Below are positions 26,036-35,648 of a DNA stretch of 64,000 bases, piece after piece. Source of the stretch: Rhodothermales bacterium (GTDB taxonomy: Bacteria > Bacteroidota > Rhodothermia > Rhodothermales > Bin80); the NCBI GenBank assembly GCA_028278205.1, contig JANQES010000117.1:1-64000 (forward strand), read 5' to 3'. The position numbers and the translations under genes are program-made. Each line of letters starts with the position of its first letter. Within the stretch, counting starts at the first letter, position 1. Under the pieces are notes generated by a model. It was given only the letters and a program-made list of their open reading frames with translations. It was not told the DNA's origin and made no database searches.

Positions 26036-29000
26036 TCATTTGATGATGGAGAACCGGCCAATCTTTTCACCGATACCGGGGGCATCGACGTGGTAGATGT
26101 ACACGCCGTACGACACGTCGAGACCGTCATCGGATTGCAAGTTCCAACTGGCTATACTCTGGTCGTCCGGAGCGGAATGGTCGATCACCTTAAGCTGTCT
26201 TCCGCTCATCGAGAAAATGCGGATCGTACACTGTTTCGGGAGATTTCTGAAATCGATGCGGCGTTCCCCACGCCCGGAAAGCAGGATGTTGCGCGCTTCG
26301 AGCGAGTTGACGGCTACGTACGGATCCGGCACCACGTAAATGTCGTCGAGGGCGTCTTCGGTGAGACCCTCCTCCAGACGATTGCCATCAACTTTGAAGC
26401 GGAGCACGTCGTCGCGGTCGAAGGGTTTGCTCGTCTCCAGGAGAAAGACATCGCCGGAGACCGGGATCTCGTTCTGGGCGATGCGGGCGAAGGTCTCCAG
26501 AAAAACACTCGGCGGCGCCACTTCCTGCACGATGTCGCGCAAGCCGGGCACGCTCAGCAGCGAATCGAGCAGGCCGTCGTACCAGACGTCGATCTCACGG
26601 AAGAAGGCGTCCATTTCGAGCGCGTCGAGGTCGGCGCCGTAGGGCCGGCGCTGCAAGCCGCGAACGCTGTGAACGGCGAGCGAATCGTAGAGATTATTGG
26701 CGTCCACCGAGGCATCGCTCAGAACGGATTGGGCATTCGAAGACAAGGCTACCGTGAGCCGCCAGGTCGATTGCGAATAGAAGGTGTAGCCGGATAGATT
26801 GATGCCGTTGACCCGCAGGTTGATCACATCCCCCGGCGACAGGACGCCCCGGATGCTATCGCCGGGCACGAGCGGCGGGTCCGGTTCCGTCAACTGAAAA
26901 GGCACCTGCCTCGGATTGTTGAGGTTCGTGACATCCCAGATGCTGTAGTTCGTAGGAACGCGGTTGCGCGGGCTCAGCGAGTTGGACGTATCGACCCCTG
27001 TCTCCGCGACGCGAATCTCATAATCCACCGGCACGGCGAAATTACCCTCCGGAGCGCCTACCGTGATGACGGTTCTGGGGGTAGACGTGCCCCGGTCGTT
27101 CGACGGATTATCCAACCAGACCGTCTGCTCGACTTCCGGCGCGAGCGGGTTGGTAATGGTAAACTTCATCCCGTCGTACGTATTGGCCGTCAGCACTTTG
27201 CTGTTGAAAAGATCCGCGCCGTTATCGCCCGGATTGCTGACAGCCAACACCTGATCGGTGGTCACGTTGCGCAGCGTAAAGCCCGTCGTGACGCCGTTTT
27301 TGAGCAGCACCGAGTCCAGTTCAGCAAACGAGTTGTCGTCGGTGAAGGTGAACTCGTATTCATAGCCTTTGCTGTTGGCTTCGTCCGGAACCAGGAAATC
27401 AACCTGAAGCCGGCCCGAGGCATCGCCGGAGACCCGCTGCACGCCGCCCTCGACCAACTGCGGCTCGACGTAGCCGAGCGCCGGGCGTTGCGGCACCACG
27501 ACGGCGCAGTTTCGGTCTACGTTGGTGGGCCGGTCGAAGGCGTCCACCTCGATGATTTTCGAACTTTCCGTGGGTGTGATATCCGCCAGACTTTCGAAGA
27601 CGGAGATGCCTCGTTCGAAGAATGAACTGTGATAGCCGTGATCGACAGAAACCACGCAATAATAATAGGTCCGCCCGTTATCGACGGTCGAATCGACGTA
27701 GCTGTATTCGAGGCCGCTGTCGCTGCCCATGTCGTAGCTGATGCCGAAGTCGCCGACGGGCACCGGGTGCGCGCCAAACAGGTTGTTTTCGATATCAAAC
27801 TGCACCTTGTCGCCGGTGGCGCTGGTCAGCGGCTCCCAGAGCAACGGATTGCCGAAAGCGTCGGTGATGGTTTTGATGTCGTTGAATTCGGGTTCGGTGC
27901 TGCGATAGACCTTATACATTTCGAAGTCGAACCCGTAAATCGGATCGCGCGACGACTCGGCGCTCTGATCCCAGACGAGGGTCACTTTGCCGTCGCCCGG
28001 CACGGCGGTGAGGAAGGGGGTTCGCGGCGGCTTGGCGAAGTTGTAATCGGCGTCGTAGATATTTTGCATGGTCCGCTTGTTGCGGAGCATATCCTGGAAA
28101 TCGTTGCCGCAGAAAAAGGCCAGCGAAAACCGCTGCGTCAGCCCCCGGTTGATCTCCGAAAAGCCCGAACTGTAGACGTAAATCACGTCGGCGGTTTCGG
28201 TGGGCACGATGAACTGGCTCTCGTCAACGGGCTGAATGTATTCCTCCCAGAACAGCGGATCGTCGTCGAGGTCTCTATCGAAATCAGCCGGGGTGCGGAT
28301 GACCATGTTGGTCAGGCCGATCTGATCGATTTCGTCGTTATCGGTAAACTCGAAGTTGGGTTCGCCGAGGTCGGGCCGTCCGTTGGCTTCGGTGCCGTCG
28401 GGGTCGGGGCCGGGGTAGTTTTCATTTTCCGGGCCGAGTCCGTCCGATCCTGTATCATCATTGAGCGGTTCGATGGTCAGCTTGCCGTCGCCGTCAAGGT
28501 CTTCGCCGTTATCGAGGAGGAAGTTGTTGTTGACGTCTTCATTGTCGAAGGCGCCGTTGCCGTTGACGTCTACCCAGTTTCTCCAATCGCCGTCGTCGTC
28601 GATGTTGTTTTCGCGACTCTCGTCGGTCAGGCCGTCGCCGTCGTTGTCTACCCCATCGTCGCTGATGCCGGGGCTTTCGAGAAATCCGACGCCGGCATAT
28701 CCGACCTTAAAGCCGTTGATGATCAGATCGCGTTTCAACCACTGATAGGTGATGTCGTCTTTGGTATCGAAGAGCGCCTGGTTATCCCCCGTCGAGCCGG
28801 CGATGTCGTAATCGACGATCATCGCGATGATGGACGTGGGGATATCGTTCCGGCTGACGTTTTCGACGTCGAACGTCGTGATAAAAATATCTTCGGCGAG
28901 CACACTGGCCCACTGATATTGCCGGGCTTTGACCTCGATGCCGAGGCCGCGCCGCCCGCCTTCGTCCCAGTCTCGCGTGTCCGGTTCGCCGGTAGCCGGA

Positions 29001-29947
29001 TCGAGGAAAGGATAGTACGAGAATTCATCATTGTCGCGGTCGTCGGCCAGGTAGTACGATTCCTGATCGCCCCGGATGAAGGCCCCGAAAGCGCCGTTCC
29101 AGCGTCCCGCACGCACGCCGGGTCCGGGGTCACACGACGAGCCCTGCTCGAAGGCGCAGGGCGGGCGGTCGTCGCCCACATAGGACTGGGGCGGCCAGAA
29201 AGCCGGCCACGACTGCGGCAGGTTCGACTGGGCGGTGTACTCGATGTCGTTGACCAACTCGCGGTCTAGCTGGCCGTTGTTGTTGAGGTCTTCGCCCGCG
29301 TCGAGCTGGCCGTTGCCGTTGGCGTCTTCATCGAGCCCGCCCACGAAGTAGAAGCCCGTCTCGTCCAGCAGCCGGCGGTCGTCGGCGTTGTCGTTGAGGC
29401 GGTTGGTGGTCGAGGGGTCGCCCTGCATGTTGTAATAGCCGGGCAGGGCTGCATAGAAAAACTTGTGGCTGCCGGAGGGATGGGTGTCGCCGCCGCTGCG
29501 GTTATAGCTCTCCGAGAGGATGCGGAGCGTGGTGCCGTTATCGTTGGTCACTTCGCCGGCCACAATAAAACTCATCGTATGCCCGTACTCGACGCCGGAG
29601 CCTTTAGGCCACGTGATCCGGCTGGGCGAAACGGTGCCGCCCCAGTAGCCCGCCGAGACGTTGACGTTGGTCACATACGGCACCTGAATCAGGTTGCCCG
29701 TGGCGATGGCCCCGCGCACGAAGTTGCGAAACGAAAGCGGCGCCAGGGCAGCGCCTTTAGAGGCCGACCGCGCCGCCTCTTTACGATGCTTTTTCTCCCA
29801 TTTCTCCATCTGCCGGTCTATCCGGCGCGATTCCTCCAGCGCCTCCCGCTCCGAGGCCAGCGCCTCTTTCGATTGCGCAAAGAGGTCCCCGGTTGTGAGA
29901 CCCACAACCAGCATCAACAGCAGCGCGCGTAGAGCGAAGGTTTTCAT
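26036..29947 (-). CDS. Large T9SS cargo protein with calcium-loop repeats
   Basis: A 1303-aa exported protein of unknown function. The signal peptide is followed by a basic helical stretch (residues about 30-65). Residues about 200-560 hold dockerin/EF-hand-like acidic loops (DEDANGNGQLDAGEDLNNNG, DNDGDGLTDES, DVNGNGAFDNEDVNNN, DLDGDGKLTIE). A fibronectin-III-like region follows (TPFLTAVPGDGKVTLVWDQS). The C-terminus (TIRIFSMSGRQLKVIDHS, then YGVYIYHVDAPGIGEKIGRF) is a type IX sorting or related Ig-like end. It starts 8 bp after the TonB receptor stop codon, so they are co-transcribed; a surface partner of the receptor is plausible. Confidence 0.85.
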   Translation of the reverse strand: MKTFALRALLLMLVVGLTTGDLFAQSKEALASEREALEESRRIDRQMEKWEKKHRKEAARSASKGAALAPLSFRNFVRGAIATGNLIQVPYVTNVNVSAGYWGGTVSPSRITWPKGSGVEYGHTMSFIVAGEVTNDNGTTLRILSESYNRSGGDTHPSGSHKFFYAALPGYYNMQGDPSTTNRLNDNADDRRLLDETGFYFVGGLDEDANGNGQLDAGEDLNNNGQLDRELVNDIEYTAQSNLPQSWPAFWPPQSYVGDDRPPCAFEQGSSCDPGPGVRAGRWNGAFGAFIRGDQESYYLADDRDNDEFSYYPFLDPATGEPDTRDWDEGGRRGLGIEVKARQYQWASVLAEDIFITTFDVENVSRNDIPTSIIAMIVDYDIAGSTGDNQALFDTKDDITYQWLKRDLIINGFKVGYAGVGFLESPGISDDGVDNDGDGLTDESRENNIDDDGDWRNWVDVNGNGAFDNEDVNNNFLLDNGEDLDGDGKLTIEPLNDDTGSDGLGPENENYPGPDPDGTEANGRPDLGEPNFEFTDNDEIDQIGLTNMVIRTPADFDRDLDDDPLFWEEYIQPVDESQFIVPTETADVIYVYSSGFSEINRGLTQRFSLAFFCGNDFQDMLRNKRTMQNIYDADYNFAKPPRTPFLTAVPGDGKVTLVWDQSAESSRDPIYGFDFEMYKVYRSTEPEFNDIKTITDAFGNPLLWEPLTSATGDKVQFDIENNLFGAHPVPVGDFGISYDMGSDSGLEYSYVDSTVDNGRTYYYCVVSVDHGYHSSFFERGISVFESLADITPTESSKIIEVDAFDRPTNVDRNCAVVVPQRPALGYVEPQLVEGGVQRVSGDASGRLQVDFLVPDEANSKGYEYEFTFTDDNSFAELDSVLLKNGVTTGFTLRNVTTDQVLAVSNPGDNGADLFNSKVLTANTYDGMKFTITNPLAPEVEQTVWLDNPSNDRGTSTPRTVITVGAPEGNFAVPVDYEIRVAETGVDTSNSLSPRNRVPTNYSIWDVTNLNNPRQVPFQLTEPDPPLVPGDSIRGVLSPGDVINLRVNGINLSGYTFYSQSTWRLTVALSSNAQSVLSDASVDANNLYDSLAVHSVRGLQRRPYGADLDALEMDAFFREIDVWYDGLLDSLLSVPGLRDIVQEVAPPSVFLETFARIAQNEIPVSGDVFLLETSKPFDRDDVLRFKVDGNRLEEGLTEDALDDIYVVPDPYVAVNSLEARNILLSGRGERRIDFRNLPKQCTIRIFSMSGRQLKVIDHSAPDDQSIASWNLQSDDGLDVSYGVYIYHVDAPGIGEKIGRFSIIK

Positions 29948-29955
29948 GGCTCGTC

Positions 29956-32877
29956 TCAGAAGTTCACGGTTACCGCGAAGAGAATCTGACGCGGCGCCGA
30001 ATACCAGTTCGGGATGGTGTCGTCTTCTTCGCGTGTAAACAACCCTACGAATTCGTTGACCTGATCGCGGTCGTCCTGCACCACGGGCAGCCGGATGACC
30101 TGACCGGCGCGGCCCGAAATGCTATTGACAAAACGTTCGTTGAGATGATTGAACAGATTTTCTACCTGGAGCCGCAGCCCATAACTGACCCGGCCCAGCG
30201 TAAACCGCTTTTCTGCGCTCAGGTCGAAAGTGAAGAAAACAGGCTTGTTTTCAGCATTATCGAACTCATTGTCGGGAAAGTCCAGATTCGGGTCGAGGAA
30301 GCCAGGTGTGTAGGGTTGCCCGGTGGCAAGCTGGGTGATAAAGCCGACGCTCCAGTTGTTAGGCCGCCCGATGTTGGCCGAGAGGTTGGCCGTGAGCGTC
30401 TGGTCCCAATCCAGGGGGATGATCTGCCGTTCGAGGAACAGATCGCCGACTTCGCCGGAGCGCCCGGCGATGACGATGTTCGCCACATCGTCGGGATCGG
30501 ACGAACTGCCGCGGGCATCGGAATAGGTGATGTCGAAAGCCGAATTCAGGAGGATGCCCATGGGGCGGGTGACGAGCGAGAAGGTGCCGCCCCGGATCAG
30601 GCCGTAATCGCGGTTGACCGTCCGGCTGTACTGCACATTGTCGAGCGTGCCCAGGATCTCGGTGCCCAGCAGGTTTCTGATGTTTTTATAGAAAAGGTTG
30701 ATGTCGATGCCGATAAAGTCGGTCAGTTGCTGTTGCAGGCCCATTTCATACTTGATGGTGCGTTCCGGTTCGAGATCGGGATTGCCCACCGACCGCCCCT
30801 CCAAACGCCCTATGTTGATGGTTTCAAAAACGGGATTTTTAAACATCTCCCGATAGGCCGGCATCTGCACGAAGTGCCCGTAGGCCACCCGCAGCGCGCC
30901 CCGGTCTGAGATCGGATATGAAATCCCCAAACGGGGGCTCAGGTACGTCTTCGCGGGTGTATCCTCAAAATTATCCGCCCGCCCGATCCGGTCCGTCGGC
31001 GTGCGCGGATCGATCAGCCGCTGCTCCCGCACGTCGAAATATTCGAACCGAAGCCCCGCCTTCACCACTAGCCGCTGATCGAATTCGAGTTTATCCTGCA
31101 CAAAAAAAGCAAACTCAACCGGCGATTGATCGAACCGGTCGTCTACGGCGAAGCGCTCAAGCTCCGGCACGAGAATCGGCAACTCGGCGCGCACGGCCTC
31201 CAGATAATCCTCGAAGTTCGGAAAGGTAACCGCCGGTGGATACGAGATGTTCAGAAACAGCGAATCCGGATTATCTCGAAAGACCCAACTCCGGTCCAGG
31301 TCTTCGATCACGAAGGTGTTGTTTCTGAACTGAAAGCCGGTTTTGAACTCGTTGCGATCGTTAATCTGCCACGTAAAATCCGACGAAATGATGAGTTGCT
31401 CTTCGGTCCGGCGGCTCTCGCCGTTATCGGTAGCGCCCAGGCTAAAGCCGGTGACGTCGTCGCTGGCGCCCTGAAACTGAATGCGCGAATCGTCGATGGA
31501 ATCGAAGGCATAGGATTCCTCCTCTAAGGTCTTGTACGACCCGCGCAGCGTGAAGACTTTATTGCTGCCGAACGTCTGCTTATAAGTAACAATATGCGCC
31601 AGCGACGTCACGTAACTGGTATTTCGAAAATCGGGCGCATACCGCCGGCCATTGCTGTAGCCCTGCCCTTCCCACTGGTTATACAAGGCGCTGTAGGTGA
31701 TGCGCGAGCGCGACGTGGGCCGGACGACGAGCTTCGGGTTGAGTGTGAGCGAACGCCGCCACTGCATATCGACGAGTTCGCCGTCGCCCGTGGCGAAGGT
31801 GATGGGGTTGCCGGCTTTATCGCGGATGAACGCGCCGGTAGGCGCGCGGGCCGTATCGAGCGTGATCAGCCGGGTGTCGTCGGGTTGGAAAAGATCGCGA
31901 TACCACCGGCGATAGGTATCAATTTTGAACCCGTCTTCGGCGTTGAACCGGCGTTCTCCCTTCAACGCCCCCGCCCGGTCTTCATACCGGCCCGAAAAGA
32001 AAAACCCGACGTTTTCCCATTTTTTGAGGATGGGGCCGCTCAACGTGAGCGAAAAATCTTTCGTATCGACCGGGTCGAATTCATTGCCGCCGATGAAGAT
32101 GTCTTCATTGCCCGAATAAAACCCGCCCGTTAACGCCCGAAAGCTGCCTTCCAACTTCTGGCCGGGATCGCGCGTGGTCACGCTGACGACGCCGGACTGC
32201 GCGCCGCCGAGTTCGGCATCGAACGTCCCGGTGAAAACCTGCAACTCCTGCACCGACTGCACCTCGACGTCGACCGTGTTGCCGCCGCCCTGGTTAAAGA
32301 CGTCTTGCACGGGGATGCCGTCGATGATGTAGGCCGTCTCGCGCTCGCGCCCGCCCCGAAAGTGAAAACCGCCGCTGGAACTGGTGACGACCCCCGGCTG
32401 AAACTGAACCAACTCCCCCACTTCCCGAACCGGCAGCTTTTCGATAGCCTCCTGATCGACAAAAGACACCGTGCTGGTCCGGTCGCGGATCACGATGGGG
32501 CGTTCGGCGCTGACGACGATCTCCTCGCCCTGCAAGACTTCTTCGCGCAGCGCCCCGTCAACCGTCGTCGTCCTGCCCGAAAAAACCTCGACGTTTTCCT
32601 GCTTGAGCGTCGCAAACCCGACGAACGACATCACCAGGGTATATTTGCCGGGCGGCACACTCAAGAGAAAAAACTTGCCGTCGGCCTGCGTCGTCGTGCC
32701 GATGTGGGTCTTTTCCTCCAGATACACACTCACCCCCGGAAACGGGTCGCCCGTCTCGGCATCGACCACCGTCCCGGTAATTTTTCCGTTTGATTGGGCC
32801 TGCACCGGGGTCGCGGGGGCCAGAAAAACGAGAACGAGGAGGAGGCAAAGAAAGCCGTGTGTAGAGCGTTTCGCCAT
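29956..32877 (-). CDS. TonB-dependent outer-membrane receptor with carboxypeptidase-regulatory-like domain
   Basis: A 973-aa receptor. After the signal peptide, residues about 30-115 form the CarboxypepD_reg-like beta-sandwich (GKITGTVVDAETGDPFPGVS, then SVPPGKYTLVMSFVGF). The plug domain follows (about 125-240: IVVSAERPIVIRDRTSTVSF, FHFRGGRERETAYIIDG), then a 22-strand barrel ending in ILFAVTVNF. It leads an operon with the 1303-aa cargo and the PorV-like protein. Palindromic GTTATCGAAAGATAAC lies about 270 bp upstream. Substrate cannot be told from the sequence. Confidence 0.93.
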   Translation of the reverse strand: MAKRSTHGFLCLLLVLVFLAPATPVQAQSNGKITGTVVDAETGDPFPGVSVYLEEKTHIGTTTQADGKFFLLSVPPGKYTLVMSFVGFATLKQENVEVFSGRTTTVDGALREEVLQGEEIVVSAERPIVIRDRTSTVSFVDQEAIEKLPVREVGELVQFQPGVVTSSSGGFHFRGGRERETAYIIDGIPVQDVFNQGGGNTVDVEVQSVQELQVFTGTFDAELGGAQSGVVSVTTRDPGQKLEGSFRALTGGFYSGNEDIFIGGNEFDPVDTKDFSLTLSGPILKKWENVGFFFSGRYEDRAGALKGERRFNAEDGFKIDTYRRWYRDLFQPDDTRLITLDTARAPTGAFIRDKAGNPITFATGDGELVDMQWRRSLTLNPKLVVRPTSRSRITYSALYNQWEGQGYSNGRRYAPDFRNTSYVTSLAHIVTYKQTFGSNKVFTLRGSYKTLEEESYAFDSIDDSRIQFQGASDDVTGFSLGATDNGESRRTEEQLIISSDFTWQINDRNEFKTGFQFRNNTFVIEDLDRSWVFRDNPDSLFLNISYPPAVTFPNFEDYLEAVRAELPILVPELERFAVDDRFDQSPVEFAFFVQDKLEFDQRLVVKAGLRFEYFDVREQRLIDPRTPTDRIGRADNFEDTPAKTYLSPRLGISYPISDRGALRVAYGHFVQMPAYREMFKNPVFETINIGRLEGRSVGNPDLEPERTIKYEMGLQQQLTDFIGIDINLFYKNIRNLLGTEILGTLDNVQYSRTVNRDYGLIRGGTFSLVTRPMGILLNSAFDITYSDARGSSSDPDDVANIVIAGRSGEVGDLFLERQIIPLDWDQTLTANLSANIGRPNNWSVGFITQLATGQPYTPGFLDPNLDFPDNEFDNAENKPVFFTFDLSAEKRFTLGRVSYGLRLQVENLFNHLNERFVNSISGRAGQVIRLPVVQDDRDQVNEFVGLFTREEDDTIPNWYSAPRQILFAVTVNF

Positions 32878-33146
32878 GACAACGCAACGGTCAATCAGGA
32901 TTCGGGGGATCTACGCCGAGACGGTGTAGGCCGAAGGGCCACCTCATTCCGGCACGCGAGACACAGATGTGGCGGTACAACCCCATGTCCGGAGCGGGGG
33001 CAGAGGGTGGCGATCAGAATATCGATCTTCTAGCACGGCGTGCAGGGGGGCAGCGGCGCAAAAACCGGGTACATCACTGTGCTTTCGAGATCGAAATGAA
33101 TGGTAATCAAGCTAATTGATGATTGCAATATGCGCAAGGAAAAAAA

Positions 33147-33168
33147 GTTATCGAAAGATAACGAAACC
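33147..33168 (-). promoter_or_regulatory. Palindrome with CGAAA repeats upstream of the TonB receptor
   Basis: GTTATCGAAAGATAAC at 33147-33162 is a perfect 6-bp inverted repeat around GAAA; CGAAA words at 33152 and 33162 are 10 bp apart. AT-rich DNA flanks it. It resembles the motifs before phnW and phnA, so shared regulation is possible but unproven. The rest of 32878-33221 shows no gene. Confidence 0.35.
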
Positions 33169-33221
33169 GTGAACATGTCAATTTAGAATATAAACGAAAC
33201 TACAGCGGTGGTCAGTGACAT

Positions 33222-33347
33222 TGATCAAGAGAGCATGAATGTGAAATGTGAGGGTGCTTCGCTGAGACCTTGCAAAAGGCACCTTCACGTTTACTTCGTC
33301 AGTCGCTTCGCTCGTGTCACGTTTTACGTTTCACGTCTACTTGATCA
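33222..33347. repeat. Composite inverted element with shared core, next to the phosphoesterase stop
   Basis: Outer arms TGATCAAG (33222-33229) and CTTGATCA (33340-33347). Inner words GTGAAATGTGAGGGTGC (about 33240-33256) and GCACCTTCACGTTTA (33279-33293), with a further CACGTTTTACGTTTCACG at 33318-33335. The 25-nt core at 33293-33317 is identical to 36792-36816. The right arm overlaps the stop codon of the phosphoesterase. Confidence 0.75.
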
Positions 33348-35409
33348 CCGTAAGCTGCCGGCTCTGACTGAAAGACCCCGCGGTAAGCGTGTAGACGTAC
33401 GTCCCACTCGCCAGGCGCGCGGTGTCGAAGGTCACCGTGTAGGTATTCGGAGTCTGGTGTCGATCCACGAGTGTAGCCACCTTCCGGCCTAAAAGATCGA
33501 ATAATTTGACCTGCACCCGCGCTGGTTGCGCGATGCGATAGCGAATCGTGGTACTGTCTGTGAATGGATTGGGGTAGTTCGGATCCAGCCCGAAATCGTC
33601 CGGCGCAGGACCGCTCTCCTCTTCGACGGCCACCGTGGTGAATTTATTGATGGTGAACCGATCCACCTGCTGCCCCTGCTGATCGATGGCTGTGACGTGG
33701 AGTTCGTCGTCGTCCACGTCGATACGCGTGAAGTGATGGACGGCGTCGGAGAAGGTGATGTGGTCGTAATCGATAAAAAAATCGTCGAGCCCACCGCCGC
33801 CGCCGCCGGAGACGAGATAGTGGACGTGTTCTTTCTCGCCGCGTTCGTAGCTGTGCGTATGGCCGTTCATGACCATATCGACGTCGTAGGCCTCATAGAC
33901 CGGCACGAGGTGATCCTGGACGCGTTTTTCGCCGAAGTAATTCGTCCAGTGCTCGGAGAACGGCGGATGGTGGGCGTAGATGAAGGTCCAGGTGGCCGAG
34001 GTTCGCAGGCTATCGGTGAGCGCGCGGATCAGAAAGTCGTGTTGCGGCGAGCCGGGCGCATAATCGCCGTTGGTGTCGAGGGCGATGAAATAGGCATTGG
34101 CCCATCGGAAGGAATAATACCGTTCGGTGCTGTCGGGGTTGTTATGGGGGAGATAGAAATCGTCGAGGTAGACGCCGCCGTTGTCCGTAATCACATCGTG
34201 GTTGCCGAGGGAGGTGAACACGTTGACGTTCTTGATGATGTCGCGGTAGGGCTTGAAGAAAATATCGTCGTAGTAATCGCCGCTGCCCTGATGGACGTCG
34301 CCGAGGTGGACGACGAAATCGACCTCGCTTTCGTTCATGCTGTGGCGCATCTGCCGGCCTACGTCCCACTGCGTCGGGGTATCGACGCCGCTGTCGCCGA
34401 GGACGAGGAAGGAGAATTGCGTCGCGTCGTGCCGGGGGGCCGTGCGGAAGTTTTCCTCGCCCGCTGCCTGCTCCTGGCCGCTGTAGACCTCGTAGAAATA
34501 CCGGGTGTTTACTTCCAGGCCGTCGAGCCGGACGTGGTGTTTTTGCCGGGCCTCCGGTTCTACGACCTCTTCATTGAGCACGCCTTTTTCCGTGCCGTAC
34601 TTCACCGTGCCGGTCGATGCCTCGGTGGTGCGCCATGCAATTTCTACGGAATGCTGTGTGGGATTCTGGATGTAGGGCGCGCGGAATTCGCGAACCGGAT
34701 AGGCGATGGCGCTCTCGTCGGGTTTGTCGTAGACCAGCGGCTCGCTCGTCACCGAGACGCTGTCGTAATAGGCGCCCGCGTTGGCATAGGACAACAACCC
34801 GATCCGCCCGGCATCATACTCGTCGTCGATGGCGCTCAGGATCAAGACGCCGTTGAGATAGGCCTTGAGGGTATCGCCGCGCGCGTCCGCCGTGAGCGCG
34901 AAAAAGCCCGACGGATAGGCCTGCGACACTTTGTTTTCGGCCAGGATCACCGGCTCGCCATCGATGAATTTCTGAATCCGCTGCAACGGCGTATTGACCG
35001 GCACACCGGACGAATCTCGCCCCGACCACGCCGGGTCGTTCATCAATAAGATCCGGTAATAATTCTCTGAATCTTGGTATCGAAAGATCAAGCCGACGCC
35101 GTCGTTGTCTGAAGAACGAACCAGCGCATTCATCGAATAATCCGTCCAATTTTTGTCGCCGGTCGAGACGTGCGTGCCGAGGTGATATTTCGTTTCGAGT
35201 TCGACGGGGCCGTAGGCCCAGATATTCGATTTTTGAACCAGGACGCCGTTTTCGACCACCCACTCGCTGGGGCCGGACTGCGGCTCTACGTCGTCCGTCA
35301 CCTTCCACCCGTTGAAGTCGCCGTCGTCGAAGTTATCATAAAACGGGAGCGACTGGGCGTTTGTCGCAACAGTCAAGAAGCAAAACGCGATCAGAAAGAA
35401 CGGTCTCAT
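33337..35409 (-). CDS. Secreted purple-acid-phosphatase-like metallophosphoesterase with T9SS sorting domain
   Basis: A 690-aa exported protein. The start at 35409 gives a clean signal peptide (MRPFFLIAFCFLTVATNAQ). Residues about 25-220 resemble a concanavalin-like/LamG jelly roll. Residues about 235-330 are a fibronectin-III purple-acid-phosphatase N-domain (PTQHSVEIAWRTTEASTGTV). Residues about 335-580 hold the phosphoesterase: LVLGDSGVD, VHLGDVHQG, LGNHD, IYAHHPPFSEH and MNGHTHSYER. The end (PNYPNPFTDSTTIRYRI, then SRQLTVIK) is a type IX sorting domain. It probably scavenges phosphate from organophosphates at the cell surface. Confidence 0.92.
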   Translation of the reverse strand: MRPFFLIAFCFLTVATNAQSLPFYDNFDDGDFNGWKVTDDVEPQSGPSEWVVENGVLVQKSNIWAYGPVELETKYHLGTHVSTGDKNWTDYSMNALVRSSDNDGVGLIFRYQDSENYYRILLMNDPAWSGRDSSGVPVNTPLQRIQKFIDGEPVILAENKVSQAYPSGFFALTADARGDTLKAYLNGVLILSAIDDEYDAGRIGLLSYANAGAYYDSVSVTSEPLVYDKPDESAIAYPVREFRAPYIQNPTQHSVEIAWRTTEASTGTVKYGTEKGVLNEEVVEPEARQKHHVRLDGLEVNTRYFYEVYSGQEQAAGEENFRTAPRHDATQFSFLVLGDSGVDTPTQWDVGRQMRHSMNESEVDFVVHLGDVHQGSGDYYDDIFFKPYRDIIKNVNVFTSLGNHDVITDNGGVYLDDFYLPHNNPDSTERYYSFRWANAYFIALDTNGDYAPGSPQHDFLIRALTDSLRTSATWTFIYAHHPPFSEHWTNYFGEKRVQDHLVPVYEAYDVDMVMNGHTHSYERGEKEHVHYLVSGGGGGGLDDFFIDYDHITFSDAVHHFTRIDVDDDELHVTAIDQQGQQVDRFTINKFTTVAVEEESGPAPDDFGLDPNYPNPFTDSTTIRYRIAQPARVQVKLFDLLGRKVATLVDRHQTPNTYTVTFDTARLASGTYVYTLTAGSFSQSRQLTVIK

Positions 35410-35648
35410 GACTTTGAATGATCTCGACGCGATCCCAGAAACCCACGTCTTTTCGACGGGCGATCCCGAAGCATTTTCCGGTTCCAGTAGAAGAGCCCCA
35501 GCACCAGCGCAGTGAGCAGAAAAAACTCCATGGCAGATTTCTTGTGAATGAGTTGGATGGATAACCCCCGAACTCAAGGTACGGATTGTCACGCTGAAGC
35601 AAAAACCCTATCATCTTCCCTGTCCCCGCTCCTTTACCTGTTGTACGT

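Noticed and set aside
24690..26039. Longer N-terminus for the PorV-like protein
   Set aside because: The additional residues are encoded by a composite repeat and would bury the signal peptide about 107 residues from the start.
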